From: Pseudoxanthomonas sp. NC8
GTDB taxonomy: Bacteria; Pseudomonadota; Gammaproteobacteria; Xanthomonadales; Xanthomonadaceae
DNA: 64,000 bases
Assembly (NCBI GenBank): GCA_025232375.1
Contig: CP060419.1
Location: 1,053,001-1,117,000 of the forward strand
Reading direction: 5' to 3'
Both the position numbers and the translations under genes were made by a program. The notes below the pieces were generated by a model that ran no database searches, had not been told where the DNA came from, and was given only the letters and a program-made list of their open reading frames with translations. The first letter of the stretch is position 1, and the number at the start of each line of letters is the position of its first letter. Of this stretch, positions 44,453 to 56,459 are shown piece after piece.

Positions 44453-46697
44453 TTATTCGACCGCCAACCCATCCACCTTCTGCCACCCGCGCGGCAACAA
44501 CCCGCCCCGCGTCGCGCGCCCACCCAGGTACTCGTCCAATTCCTTGAACGACAGGGTCATCGTGCGCTGGCCGCTGAGCACCTGCAGCTTCTGGCCCGGG
44601 GCCACCGCGGCCACGGCGACCACGCGTTCGGTGCCGAGCTTGGCCTTGGGTATGTCGATCAGCTTGTTGCCCTTGCCCTTGTCCAGTTCCGGCAGGTCGC
44701 TGGCCGGGATCGCCAGCAGGTGGCCGGCGCTGGTCACCGCCACGATCCGGTCGGCCTCCACACTGGCCACTGCCGCCGGCTGCAGCACGCGCGCGTTCGG
44801 GGTGAGGTTGAGCATGGCCTTGCCGGCCTTGTTGCGGCCGGTCAGGTTCTCGAAGCGGGTGACGAAGCCGTAGCCGTGCGAGGAGGCCAGCACGAAGCGG
44901 CTGTCGTTGTCGCCGCTGGCCAGCGCTGGAACGATGCGCCCGCGGCCGGCGAGAAGCGGCCGGTCAGCGGTTCGCCATTGCCGCGCGCCGATGGCAGGGT
45001 GTGCACCGCGGTCGAATAGCTGCGCCCGGTCGAATCCAGGAACGCCACCTGCTGGGTGCTGCGGCTCTTGACCGCCCCCATCAGGCTGTCGCCGTCGCGG
45101 TAGGACAGGCCGGCCGCGTCGACATCGTGGCCCTTGGCCGCACGGATCCAGCCCTTTTCCGACAGCACCACGGTCATCGGTTCGCTGGGCACCAGCTCGG
45201 TCTCGTCGATGGCCTGCGCGGCACCACGCTGGACCAGCGGCGAGCGGCGCTCGTCGCCGAACTTCTTCGCGTCGGCCAGCAGCTCGTCCTTGACCAGCTT
45301 CTTCAGCCTGGTTTTGCTGCCCAGGATCGCGACGATGTGCTCCAGTTCCCTGGCCAGCTCGTCCTGCTCGCCGCGGATCTTCATCTCTTCAAGGCGCGCC
45401 AGCTGCCGCAGGCGGGTCTCGAGGATGTATTCGGCCTGTTCCTCGGACAGCGCGAAGCGCGCGATCAGCGCGGCCTTCGGCTCGTCCTCGGTGCGGATGA
45501 TGCGGATCACCTCGTCCAGGTTGAGGAAGGCGACCAGCAGGCCTTCCAGCAGGTGCAGGCGGCGCTCGACCTTTTCCTGGCGGTGCTTCAACCGGCGGGC
45601 AACCGTGTCGGTGCGGAACACCAGCCACTCGTCGAGCAGGGTCTTGAGGTTCTTGACCTGCGGCTTGCCGTCCACGCCGATGATGTTGAGGTTGACCCGG
45701 TAGCTCTTCTCCAGGTCGGTGGTGGCGAACAGGTGGCCCATCAGCTGTTCGGCGTCCACGCGGTTGGAGCGCGGGATCAGCACCACCCGCACCGGGTTGG
45801 CGTGGTCGGACTCGTCGCGGATGTCTTCCAGCCAGGGCAGCTTCTTGGCGCGCATCTGCGCGGCGATCTGCTCGATCACCTTCGACGGCGAGACCTGGTA
45901 GGGCAGGGCGGTGACCACGAAGTTGCCGGTGCCTTCCTTGGTCCAGGTGGCGCGGGCGCGGACGCTGCCGTTGCCGGTCTCGTACATCGTGCGCAGTTCG
46001 TTCGCGCCGGTGATGATCTCCGCGGTGGTCGGGTAGTCCGGGCCGCGCACGTGCTCGCACAGGTCGGCGACGGTGGCGTCCGGGTCGTCGAGCAGGCGCA
46101 CGCAGGCGCTGACCACCTCGTTGAGGTTGTGCGGCGGCACGTCGGTGGCCATGCCCACGGCAATGCCGGTGGTGCCGTTGAGCAGCAGGTGCGGCAGCCG
46201 CGCCGGCATCCAGCTCGGCTCCTCCAGGGTGCCGTCGAAGTTCGGCACCCAGTCGACCGTGCCCTGGCCCAGCTCGCCCAGCAGCACCTCGGCAATGGGC
46301 GTGAGCTTGACTCGGTGTAGCGCATGGCTGCGAACGACTTGGGGTCGTCGGTGGAGCCGAAGTTGCCCTGGCCTTCGATCAGGGGGTAGCGGTAGGAGAA
46401 CGGCTGGGCCATCAGCACCAGCGCCTCGTAGCAGGCGCTGTCGCCATGCGGGTGGTACTTGCCGATCACGTCGCCGACGGTGCGCGCGGACTTTTTCGGC
46501 TTGGACGCCGCGTTCAGGCCCAGCTCGCTCATCGAATAGACGATGCGCCGCTGTACCGGCTTGAGCCCGTCGCCGATGAAGGGCAGGGCGCGGTCCAGCA
46601 CCACGTACATCGAGTAGTCCAGGTAGGCGCGCTCGGCGTACTCGCGCAGCGGGATCTGTTCGAAGCCGTGGAAGGTCGGACGGAGGGTTTCGGTCAT
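44453..46697 (-). CDS. parC: DNA topoisomerase IV subunit A (ParC)
   Basis: Breakage-reunion subunit of topoisomerase IV, partner of ParE (2653-4551). [40 protein letters not shown] (quinolone-resistance region, with Ser of HGDSA) and the catalytic-Tyr region FAAMRYTES are present. Beta-propeller C-terminal repeats include [20 protein letters not shown] and [20 protein letters not shown]. Frame breaks lie near 46313 ([13 protein letters not shown] expected) and 44930. The corrected length, about 748, is normal for ParC and shorter than GyrA. Confidence 0.95.
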
Positions 46698-46811
46698 GGG
46701 GTGCGGCGACAGCCTGTGGTGCGAGGACTGCGATTCTACCCGCGCCGGTCGCCGTGCCTTCGCATGCGTGGTGGTGGACCCGCCGGATCCGGAAAGCGGA
46801 TTCCGGAAAAC

Positions 46812-46835
46812 AAAAAACCCCGCGTTGGCGGGGTT
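46812..46835 (-). terminator. Terminator after tRNA-Leu
   Basis: The stem aaccccgc/gcggggtt (46816-46823 and 46828-46835, loop gttg) reads on the minus strand into TTTTTTG. It lies 27 bp past the 3' end of the tRNA and 115 bp before parC. Confidence 0.85.
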
Positions 46836-46861
46836 CTTCGTTCGGCCTTGCGGCCTTTGTA

Positions 46862-46946
<85 letters not shown>

Positions 46947-46960
46947 AGGTGAGGCGGCGC

Positions 46961-46989
46961 ATTCTGGGGGTGTTTCTAAATCTTGTCAA
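46961..46989 (-). promoter_or_regulatory. tRNA-Leu promoter (sigma-70 type)
   Basis: On the minus strand a perfect -35 TTGACA (46984-46989) and a -10 CAGAAT (46961-46966) are separated by 17 bp, giving a start about 8 nt before the tRNA 5' end. Confidence 0.8.
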
Positions 46990-47040
46990 CGCCTTTCACA
47001 TGCACGCGGTGATTCAACATGCGGGGTGTACCATCCGGGC

Positions 47041-49515
47041 ATGAAAAAACAAGGCAATCGTGGCGGGAAGGCCGCGGGTGGCGAAAGCCGCAAGGGCGCC
47101 GGTGCGACCGGGGGCAAGCCGGCTTCGGGTGCGGCCCGGCCGGGCAAGTCCGGCAAGGGCGCGGCAGGGAAGGCGGGCAAGTTGCCGCCCTGGATGCCGG
47201 AGTCGCCGGCTTCGGCCGCGGCGCCACGGGCGACGAAGGCGCCGTCACGCGGACCACGCCAGGCGCCACGCGGCGGTGGACTCAATGACCCGCATGCCGC
47301 GCGCGAGGCCGACCGCTATGCCAACCCGATCGCCAGCCGCGAGGCCATCCTAGCCACGCTCGAGGAGGCCGGCGGGCCGCAGACCGCCGAGGAACTGGCG
47401 CAGGCCCTAGGCCTGACCGCCGAGGACCGCTTCGACGCGCTCGGCAAGCGCCTCGGGGCGATGGTCCGCGATGCCCAGCTGGTGCAGAACCGCCGCGGCG
47501 GCTTCGCCCCGGTCGAGCACACCAACCTGATCTCCGGCACGGTCATCGCCAACCCCAACGGCTTCGGTTTCCTGCGCCCGGATGCGGGCGGCGGCGACGA
47601 CCTGTTCCTGCCGCCATATGAAATGCGCAAGGCCATGCACGGCGACCGCGTGCTGGCCAACGTCACAGGCATCGACCGCAGCGGCCGGCGCGAGGGCAGC
47701 ATCGCCCGCGTGCTCGAGCGTGGCGTGAGCCGGCTGATCGGCAGCTTCGGCACCGAGGCCGGGATCAGCTTCGTCGTTCCCGACGACAAGCGCCTGCAGC
47801 GCAACATCCAGATACCGCCCGACGCCACCGGCGGCGCGCGCGACGGCCAGCTGGTGGTCTGCGAGCTGGTCCAGGCGCCGGACGCACGGCGTCCGCCGAT
47901 CGGCAAGGTGGTCGCCGTGCTCGGCGACAGCCTGACCCCGTCGCTGGTGGTCGAGGCGGCGATCCACGGCCACAACCTGCCGCACGAGTTCCCGCCGGAA
48001 GTGCTGGACGAGGCCACTGCGGTGCCGCTGGTGGTCGAGCCGGCGATGATCGGCGACCGCGTCGACCTGCGCGCCACCCCACTGGTGACCATCGACGGCG
48101 AGGACGCCAAGGATTTCGACGACGCGGTCTACTGCGAGGTGAACAAGCAGGGCTTCCGCCTTGGTCGTCGCCATCGCCGACGTGTCGCACTACGTGCGCC
48201 CCGGCGCGCCGCTGGACGACGAGGCGCAGAAGCGCGCCACCTCGGTCTACTTCCCCGGCTTCGTCGTGCCGATGCTGCCGGAGACGCTGTCCAACGGCAT
48301 CTGCTCGCTGAACCCGAAGGTCGACCGGATGTGCTTCGTCTGCGACATGCAGGTCGACCACGACGGTAAGGTCAGCAGGTCGAAGTTCTACGAGGCGGTG
48401 ATGAACTCGCACGCGCGCCTGACCTACACCCAGGTGTGGAAGGCGGTGGGCGAGGACGACGCCGATGCGCAGGCCGAGCTGGGCCCGGTGCTGCCGCACG
48501 TGCAGCGCCTGCACCAGCTCTACCAGGTGCTGGCCAAGGCGCGCGCGCAGCGCGGTGCGATCGAATTCGAGACCTCCGAGGTGCGCTTCGTCCTCGACAA
48601 CCGCGGCGAGGTCCCCAGGCCGGGATGCTGGTGCGCAACGACGCGCACAAGCTGATCGAGGAATGCATGATCGCCGCCAACGTGGAGGCGGCACGCTACC
48701 TGCTGGATGCCCACATTCCGGCGCCGTACCGCATCCACGAGAAGCCGCCGGAGGGCAAGTACGCCGACCTGCTGGAGTTCCTCAAGGAGTTCAAGCTGAG
48801 CCTGCCGGCGTGGAGCAAGGTCCAGCCCGGCGACTACACGCGCCTGCTGAAGAAGGTCCGCGAGCGTCCGGACGCGGCGTTGCTGGAGTCGGTGCTGCTG
48901 CGCAGCCAGAGCCTGGCGGTGTATTCGCCGGACAATGCCGGCCACTTCGGCCTTGGCGCTGGAGGCCTACGCGCATTTCACCTCGCCGATCCGCCGCTAC
49001 CCGGACCTGCTGGTGCACCGCGCGATCAAGCACGGCCTTAGCGAAGAAGAAGCCCGATGCATTCCAGTATTCGCCGCGTGACATGGCCGCGCTGGCGCTG
49101 CAGTGCTCCGAGCGCGAACGCCGTGCCGACGAGGCCGAGCGCGAGGTCGACGAGCGCTACCGCGCGGCGTGGATGGAGCAGCATGTCGGTGGCCAGTTCG
49201 ACGGCGTGATCAGTGGCGTGACCAGCTTCGGCCTGTTCGTCGAGCTGGACCAGTCCAAGGTCAACGGCCTGGTCCATGTCACCCAGCTGCCGCACGACTA
49301 CTACCACTTCGACCCGGTGCGGAAGACCCTGTCGGGCGAGCGGCGCGGGATGCAGTTCCGGCTGGGCGACCGGGTCCGGATCATCGTGCTCAAGGCCAGC
49401 CTGGAGGAGCGCAAGATCGACTTCCGCCTTGGTCGATGACCCGGCCCGCGACGGCGGCCTGCCGCCGCCCGCGCCACGCGGCCAGCCGGCGAAGCGGACC
49501 AAGCAGAAGTACTGA
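47041..49515 (+). CDS. rnr: Ribonuclease R
   Basis: 3'-5' exoribonuclease of the RNB family, degrading structured RNA. A basic, glycine/alanine/lysine-rich N-terminal extension (about 80 residues) precedes cold-shock domains ([20 protein letters not shown]), the RNB catalytic motif [18 protein letters not shown] and [34 protein letters not shown], and a C-terminal S1 domain ([20 protein letters not shown]). Breaks: near 48163 (CCTTGG), 48620, 48953 (CCTTGG), 49037 (CCTTAG) and 49430 (CCTTGG). It ends [10 protein letters not shown]. Confidence 0.94.
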
Positions 49516-49520
49516 GCGCG

Positions 49521-50002
49521 ATGGCGGCCGACCTGCCGGTGCATGCGGGCGGCTGCCAGTGCGGGGCGGTGCGCTTCCGCGTCACCGGGGTGCTGGACGA
49601 CGCCTCGATCTGCCACTGCCGGATGTGCCAGAAGGCCTTCGGTGCCTACTACGCGCCGCTGGTGTCGACCCGGGGTGCCCTGCTCGAGTGGACCCGCGGC
49701 GAGCCCAGGCGCTTCCAGTCGTCCAACCTGGTCCGGCGCGGCTTCTGCGCCGACTGCGGCACGCCGCTGACCTACGAGGCACCGGACGGGGTGGCCTGGC
49801 CGCCGGCGCGTTCGACGATCCGGCGATGCTGGCGCCGTGGATCCAGTACGGGATCGAGGGCCGGCTGCCGTTCGTCGACGACCTCGCCGCGCTGCCGGCG
49901 CGGCGCACCGACCAGGACGAGAAGGCCGCGGACTTGGCCCGGATCGTGCCGTTCCAGCATCCGGACCACGACACCGCCGACTGGCCGCCGCCGGCGTCCT
50001 GA
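49521..50002 (+). CDS. GFA-like (glutathione-dependent formaldehyde-activating/CENP-V fold) zinc protein
   Basis: About 160-residue Gfa family protein. Zinc-binding cysteines appear as GGCQCGAVRF, SICHCRMCQKAFG and RGFCADCGTPLTYE. One frame break near 49800 (LAAGAFDDPAM expected, GCCTGGCCG context). It begins 5 bp after the rnr stop. Most members have no proven enzymatic role, and the name does not mean formaldehyde metabolism here. Confidence 0.85.
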
Positions 50003-50157
50003 CCGCGGCGGCGCCCCGCGGACGCCCCTGCCGCCTCCGGCCATGCCGGACACCGGGGCCGGGGCGTTGGAACGCGACCGGCGTGCAGCGATTCCGCCCG
50101 TACGGGCCGTACGGCCGATGCGATAATGGCGGTCTTTCCCGGGCGGTCGTCCAGCGC

Positions 50158-50903
50158 ATGAGCAACAAGCAGAACCAGTGGGTCGTCGGCGTCAACGCGG
50201 TGGCCTCGGCCATCGAGAACGATGCCGAACACGTGCGCGAGGTGCTGGTCGAGTCCGGTGCGCGCAACCCGCGGCTGGTCGAGATCGAGGAACAGGCGCG
50301 GCGCCGCGGCATCGACGTGCGCAAGGTCGCCACCCAGGCGCTGGATGGTATCGGCGGCAGTCTCCGCCACCAGGGCGTGGCCGCGCGCTACGCCGCGGCG
50401 AAGACCTGGGACGAGCATGAACTGGCCGGCCTGGTCGAGGCCGCCGGAGGCCGCGCGCTGCTGCTGGTGCTCGACGGCGTGCAGGACCCGCACAACCTCG
50501 GTGCCTGCCTGCGCAGCGCCGCGGCCGCCGGTGCGACGGCGGTGGTGATCCCCAAGGACAAGTCGGCGCCGGTCAATGCGACCGTGCGCAAGACCTCGGC
50601 CGGCGCGGCCGACCGCCTGCCGGTGGTGTCGGTGACCAACCTGTCGCGCACGCTGCGCGACCTGCAGAAGCTGGGCGTGTGGATCTACGGCCTGGCCGGC
50701 GAAGCCCAGCCCTCGCTCTACGGCTGGACCTGAAGGGGAACGTCGCATTGGTGCTGGGTGGCGAGGCCGAAGGCCTGCGCCGGCTGACCCGCGAGCATTG
50801 CGACGGGCTGGTGCGCATCCCCATGCCCGGCGACATCGAGAGCCTGAACGTGTCGGTGGCCGCAGGCGTATGCCTGTTCGAGGCAGTGCGCCAGCGCGCC
50901 TGA
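50158..50903 (+). CDS. rlmB: 23S rRNA (guanosine-2'-O-)-methyltransferase RlmB
   Basis: SPOUT (TrmH) methyltransferase for 23S rRNA Gm2251. N-terminal substrate domain [20 protein letters not shown], then the knot motifs: [40 protein letters not shown] and [20 protein letters not shown]. 247 residues. One break near 50725 (a C lost at the CCTGG string; LYGLDLKGN expected). The rnr-rlmB linkage is widespread in Gammaproteobacteria. Confidence 0.94.
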
Positions 50904-50939
50904 CGGCGCGACGCAGACAGTCACGCAGGGGGCGTGTTG

Positions 50940-53939
50940 ATGGCAGGGGCGGGTTCGCGGCGCCGGAGATCGTTGAGCTGGGTTCGCTGGAGCATGGCGC
51001 TGGCCCTGCTGTTGCTGGCCGGCGCGGCGCTGGCCGCTCCGGCGGCGAACGAGGCGCCGCCGCTGCGTGACTACGCCATCGATGCCTGGACCACGCGCAA
51101 CGGCCTTCCGCACAACTCGCTGCGCGGCATCGCGCAGACACCCGACGGCTATCTCTGGTTCGCCCTATGGGAAGGCGTGGTCCGCTACAACGGCGTCGCC
51201 TTCAGTGTGTTGGACCGCGGCAGCAAGCCGGGCCTGCGCGACAACGGCATCGGCGCCCTGTACGTGGATCCGCGTGGCCAGCTGTGGCTGAGCGATTCGC
51301 GCGGCAACCTCGGCCGGCTAGAGCAGGGCGGGCGCTGGACCTTCGTCGAACGCTCGCCGCAATGGCCGCAGGCGCTGGTCCACGACATGGCGATGGATGC
51401 GCATGGCCGGCTGTGGCTGCTGTTCGAGGGGCACGGCCTGGGCTGCGTACACCCGGGCGGCCGCTTCGAGTATTTCCCGCCGCCGGCACAGGTGCCGCTG
51501 CAGGCCAGTTTTCCGCGCATGGTGGTGGACGCGCAGGACCGGATCTGGGTCGGCACGCTCGATGGCCTGGTCATGCGCGACGCACGCGGGCAGTGGCACC
51601 GCTTCGGTGCCGAGTCGGGGCTGCCGCCGGGACTGGTGTGGCCGTACCGGGCCGCCGACGGAATCCTGTGGCTGGTAGCCGAGGGCCAGCTGTTCCGGCT
51701 CGATGGCGAACGCATCGTCGCGGCCCACGCGCTGGCCGGGTCGGGGCATATCACTGCCATGCTGGCCGACCGCCAGGGCGCGCTCTGGATCGGCACGGAG
51801 AACCGCGGGGTGGCGCGGATCGGTGCGCATGGACTGGAATGGCTGTCGCCCGGCGAGGTGCTGCCGCGCGGCCGCATCGTCAGCCTGCTCGAGGATGCCG
51901 AGGGCAGCATCTGGATCGGCGCCAACGGCGGCCTGTTCCGCCTGCGCGAAACCCTGTTCACCGGCTACACCCGGCGCGACGGCCTTGGCCAGCGACTACG
52001 TGCGCGCCGTGTTCGAGGATCGCGATGGCGTGCTGTGGGTCGGCGACGGTGGCGGGCTCGACCGCCGGGGGTGCCGACGGCCGTTTCCATCCGGTGCCGC
52101 TGCCGGGCGCCGAGGCGCCGTCGGTGCTCAGCCTTACCTGCGCCTGGACGGCGACCTGTGGGTCGGCACGTTCGCCGACGGCGTCTACCGGCTGCGCGAT
52201 GGCGTGCTGTCCCATCACTACGGGCAGGCCGATGGCGTGCCCAGTGGCCATGTCCGCGCCATCGGCGTGACCGCCGACGGCACGGTCTGGATCGGTACCC
52301 GTCGCGGCGTGATCCGTGGCGATGCCCGCGGCGTGCTCGAGCCCCCACCGGTGGCCGGCCTGCCGCAGGGTCTGGTCACCGCGCTGGCGGGCGCAGGTAG
52401 GACCTGTGGATCGGTTCGGTCGAAGGCGCCAGCGTGCTTCGCGGCGATCGGGTCGAGAGGATCGACCTGGACGCGGCCGGTGGCGATGCACGTTCTGTAT
52501 TCGGCTTCCAGCCGCTGGACGGCGCGGTGTGGATCGCCACCGACCGCGGCCTGTACCGCTATCGCGACGGCCGCGTTGCGCGGGTCGGGCTGGAGCAGGG
52601 ACTGCCGGTGGACGCGGTGTTCCAGATGGTGCCCGACCGGCACGGCGAGGCGTGGGTCAGCAGCAACCGCGGCGTGGTGCGCGTGCCGCTGGACGACCTG
52701 CAGGCGGTCGCCGACGGCCGCGCGCCCCGGCTGGCGCACGTGCACCGGCACAACGAGTTCGACGGCATGCCCAGCGCGCAGGGCAACGGCAGCTCCTCGC
52801 CGCCGGCGATCCTGCGTCGCGACGGCACGCTGTGGCTGGCCAGCGCCGGCGGCGTGGCCGGCGCCGACCCGGCGCGCCTGCCGCGCTACCTCGGCAACCC
52901 GCCGCCGCCGGCGGTGATCGAATCCGCGCATCGCGACGGACAGCCGGTCGACTGGACCGTGCCAGGCGTGCTGGCCGGCGGCGGGCGGATCACAATCGCC
53001 TATGCGGGCCTGAGCTACCTGTTGCCGGAACGGATCCGCTATCGCACCCGGCTGCTCGGCCTGGACAGCGAGTGGGTCGAGCGCGGCACCCAGCGCTCGA
53101 TCGAATTCAATGGCCTGCCGCCGGGCGAGTACACGCTCGAGGTCGCCGCGGCCCATCCCGGGGCGACTGGAGCCGGCACCCGGCCCGCTGGAGCTTCAGC
53201 GTGTGTCCGTTGTGGTGGCAGCGGATCGACGTGCGGATCGGCACCGGCCTTAGCCGTGCTGCTGGTCCTGTTCGCCCTGTATCGCTGGCGCATGCATCGC
53301 CTCCAGGCCCGCAACCTGCGCCTTGAGCGCCAGGTCCGCGAGCGCACCGCAGACCTCCAGGCGCAGGCCGAGCGCCCGGTGGCCATCGACCACGAGCGCG
53401 CCGCCCTGCTCGAGCGCCTGCGCGAGCAGGCCGACGCCTACGGCAGGCAGGCGCGCGAGGACGCCCTGACCGGCCTTGGCCAACCGCCGCCATTTCGACG
53501 AAGCGCTCGTGCGTGCCTTCGCCCCTGGCGCGGCGCGGCGGACATGCGCTGTGCCTTGGCGCTGCTGGACATCGACCACTTCAAGCGGATCAACGACACC
53601 TGGTCGCACGGCACCGGCGATGCGGTGCTGCGCGAAGCCGCCGAGCTGCTTGGCGCGCAGTGCCGCGCCTCGGACCTGCTGGCACGGCTGGGCGGAGAAG
53701 AGTTCGCGCTGCTGCTGCCGGGCACCCTGCTGGAGGAGGCGCAGCTGGTCTGCGAGCGCATGCACGCGAATTTCCGCGCGCATCGCGGCTGGGCGGGGAT
53801 CGGGGAGCTGCAGGTCACCTTCAGCGCCGGCGTAGTGGCGTGGCGGCCCGACGACACGCCCGAAACGCTGCTCGAGCGCGCCGACGCGGCGCTCTACCGG
53901 GCCAAGGATGGCGGCCGCGACCGCCTCGAAGTCGCCTGA
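50940..53939 (+). CDS. Beta-propeller (Reg_prop/Y_Y_Y) sensor diguanylate cyclase
   Basis: About 1000 residues. Signal or anchor helix ([16 protein letters not shown]), then many periplasmic two-component-regulator propeller repeats ([60 protein letters not shown]), a Y_Y_Y domain ([20 protein letters not shown]), a membrane helix ([20 protein letters not shown]), a coiled coil ([16 protein letters not shown]) and a cytoplasmic GGDEF domain ([42 protein letters not shown]). GGEEF predicts c-di-GMP synthesis. The ligand is unknown. Breaks near 51985, 52060-52130, 52395, 53165, 53250, 53385, 53478 and 53530. ATG 50940 or GTG 50934. Confidence 0.87.
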
Positions 53940-53943
53940 AGCC

Positions 53944-54614
53944 TCAGCCCGGAAGCGGCGAAGGCCACGCGTTGGCGATGCGGCAGAACAGCTTCGCGGT
54001 CTGCTCGGCGTCGTAGACGGCCGAATGCGCGTCCTCGGCGTTCCAGTCGAAGCCGGCGGCGTGCATCGCGCGGGCCAGCACGGTCTGGCCGTAGGCGAGA
54101 GCCGGGCTGGGTCACCGTGTCGAACACGCTGAACGGATGGAACGGATTGCGCTTGTGGCCGCTGCGCGCGACCGCGGCGTTGACGAAGTTCAGGTCGAAG
54201 TGGGCGTTGTGCCCGACCAGGATCGCGCGCTGGCAGCCATGCCGGCGCACCGCGGCGCGGACCTGGTTGAAGACGTGGCCCAGCGCATCGCGCTCGGGCC
54301 TTACTATGGCGGAACGGATGGTCCAGGTCGATGCCGGTGACCTCCAGCGACTTCGGGTCGATCTCGGTGCCGGGCGCGGGAATGAAGTGCGCGCTTGCGG
54401 TCTGCCCGGGCACGAACAGGCCCTGCGCGTCGAGCTCGATCGGCACGGCGGCCATCTCCAGCAGTGCATGCCGGTTCCAGTCGAAGCCACCGGTCTCCAC
54501 GTCCACCACCACCGGCAGGAAGCCGCGGAAACGCCGCGCCATCACGCCCGGCGATGCGGCCGGCGGCTCGGCATCCAGCATTTCGGAGGAGATTTCAGGA
54601 TCGATGTCGCTCAT
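53944..54614 (-). CDS. rnt: Ribonuclease T
   Basis: DEDD 3'-exoribonuclease trimming tRNA and other stable RNA ends. Exo[21 protein letters not shown], Exo[22 protein letters not shown] and ExoIII ([17 protein letters not shown]) are present, with the family segment [13 protein letters not shown]. Frame breaks near 54305 (TTACTATGG string) and 54100. The end AWPSPLPG lies five bases from the stop of the convergent GGDEF gene. Start ATG 54614. Confidence 0.92.
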
Positions 54615-54760
54615 GCGCACAGGGTAGCAGAGCGCCGCATCCGGCCCCGGGCCGATTTGATCGCAGGAATCCGCGCGGCGGGCGGTGCGAGGCGCCGGAG
54701 CGCACGCGGCCGGCGACACCGGCAATCGCCGGACCGGATTTCACCGCGGCAGGCGACGCC

Positions 54761-55532
54761 TCATCGCACGGTACCGAGCACGGTGCCTTCGCCACGCATG
54801 CGTTCCAGCATCGCCGCGCCCTTAGCCGAGGAACGCGGCGTCGGCAGCCACCCCTGCCTCGGCGGCCAGCGCCTGCAGCTGCGCCCGGCCGCTGGCGCCA
54901 CCATGGCCGAGCAGTTCCAGCAGGCGGTAGACCAGCGGCGAGATCGCGGCGAAGCGCGCACGTCCGTCGCCATCGCGGCGGACCAGCAGCAGCGTCGGTG
55001 CCTCCGGCGGCGCGTCAGGACGGTGCCCTGGCCCGATCGCGTGCACCGGCCAGCAACAGGCCAGTGCGCGGATCCACGGCGACAGCACCGGCGTGCCGTC
55101 GAGCAGGTCGCCGGCCGGGTCGTGCGCCGGCAGCGGGCTGTCGTCGATCTGCACCGCCAGTTCGATCCACTCGTAATGGGCCAGTTCGGCCAGCCACGGC
55201 GGGTCGTCGTGGCCGTCCCCGTTTCCGGCGGCGGCCTCGATGAAGCGGATGAACTCGCGCCCCAGTTCGGGGAACAGCGGCGTCTGGCTGCGGTGCCCGG
55301 CGTAGAAGCGGCGCACCAGCGCGGTCCACGCGGCATCGCCGAGGGTGCGCCGGATCACCGGGAAATTGCCGGCCAGCAGGCCGGCGATGTTGTTGAAGAA
55401 AAGCTCGCGGTAGACGGCCATGCGCCGCGGTTCGATACCGGCCGGCGCCGGATGCGCCGACGGGTCGCGCAGGTGCGCGGCGAAGGCGTCCTGCTGCGCC
55501 TGCAGGTCAGCCACCGGCGCTGGTCCGGGCAT
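54761..55532 (-). CDS. DUF2063 protein, HvfC/BufC-type partner of an MNIO enzyme
   Basis: The N-terminal half is the DUF2063 domain ([74 protein letters not shown]). The C-terminal half ([16 protein letters not shown] onward) resembles the wing domain of the family. In related systems this protein binds the DUF692 enzyme and helps present the precursor peptide. One frame break near 54822 (CCTTAGCC, where FLGKGAAML is expected). Its ATG lies inside the end of the DUF692 gene (26-bp overlap), a strong sign of joint function. Confidence 0.88.
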
Positions 55533-56366
55533 CGGCAGGTGCAGCGGCCTGCAGCTGGCGGATGCGCCCGATCTCGTCCAGCAGTGCGGCCAGCGGCGGC
55601 AGGTTGAAGTCGCGCTCCAGCAGGGTCGGGCGCACCCGTGGACGCGGTAGGTCCCGGCGAGCAGGTCCCAGACGTCGCCCTTCACCGGCGCGCCGTGGGT
55701 ATCCACCTTCAGGTCCTCGGCTTCGTCGTAGTGGCCGGCCACGTGGTACGAGGCGATCCGCCGCGTGGGCATGGCCGCCATGAAGGCGTGGGCGTCGTAA
55801 CCGTGGTTGATCGCGTTGACGTAGACGTTGTTGACGTCCAGCAGCAGGTCGCAGTCGGCTTCTTCGAGAACCGCGAGCACGAAATCCGCCTCGGCCATCG
55901 CTGCTCCGCCATCCTGTGGCGGGTGCGCGGCGTAGTAGGAGACGTTTTCCACCGCGATGCGCCGGCCGAGCACGTCCTGCACGTGGCGGATCCGCGCGGC
56001 GACGTGGCGCACCGCCTCCTCGGTGAACGGGATCGGCATCAGGTCGTAGAGGTGCCCGTCGTCGGTGCAGCAGCTCAGGTGCTCGCTGTACAGGGCGACG
56101 CGATGGCGGTCGAGGAACCGCCGGGTCTTCGCCAGGAACACCTCGTCCAGCGGCCGGGTGCCGCCGAGCGAAAGCGAAAGGCCGTGGCAGGTCAGCGGAT
56201 GCCGTGCCGACAGGTCGTCCAGCGCCTCGCCGAGGCGGCCGCCCACGCCGATCCAGTTGTCCGGCGCGCATTCGAGGAAATCGATGGCGCCATCGGCGGC
56301 GGCACGCAGCTCGTCGAGCAGCGCGCGCCGCAGTCCCAGGCCCGCGCTGGCGTCAGGCAGGCGCAT
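55507..56366 (-). CDS. DUF692 multinuclear non-haem iron oxidase (HvfB/BufB type)
   Basis: TIM-barrel MNIO enzyme that modifies cysteines of RiPP precursors. Conserved metal-site segments: [82 protein letters not shown] and, after a break near 55640, [23 protein letters not shown] 56366 gives the usual start ([20 protein letters not shown]); the frame is open to 56417. It overlaps the DUF2063 gene and follows the precursor gene by 93 bp. Known relatives make oxazolone/thioamide groups on EGxCG cysteines; that chemistry is inferred here. Confidence 0.9.
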
Positions 56367-56459
56367 CGGCGTGGGCGCCGGGCAGTGGAGGCGCGGAATG
56401 CCCGCATGCGCGGGCAACCATTCGGGCTGTCGCCGGGCGCCCGGCCGTGCTGCCGCCGC

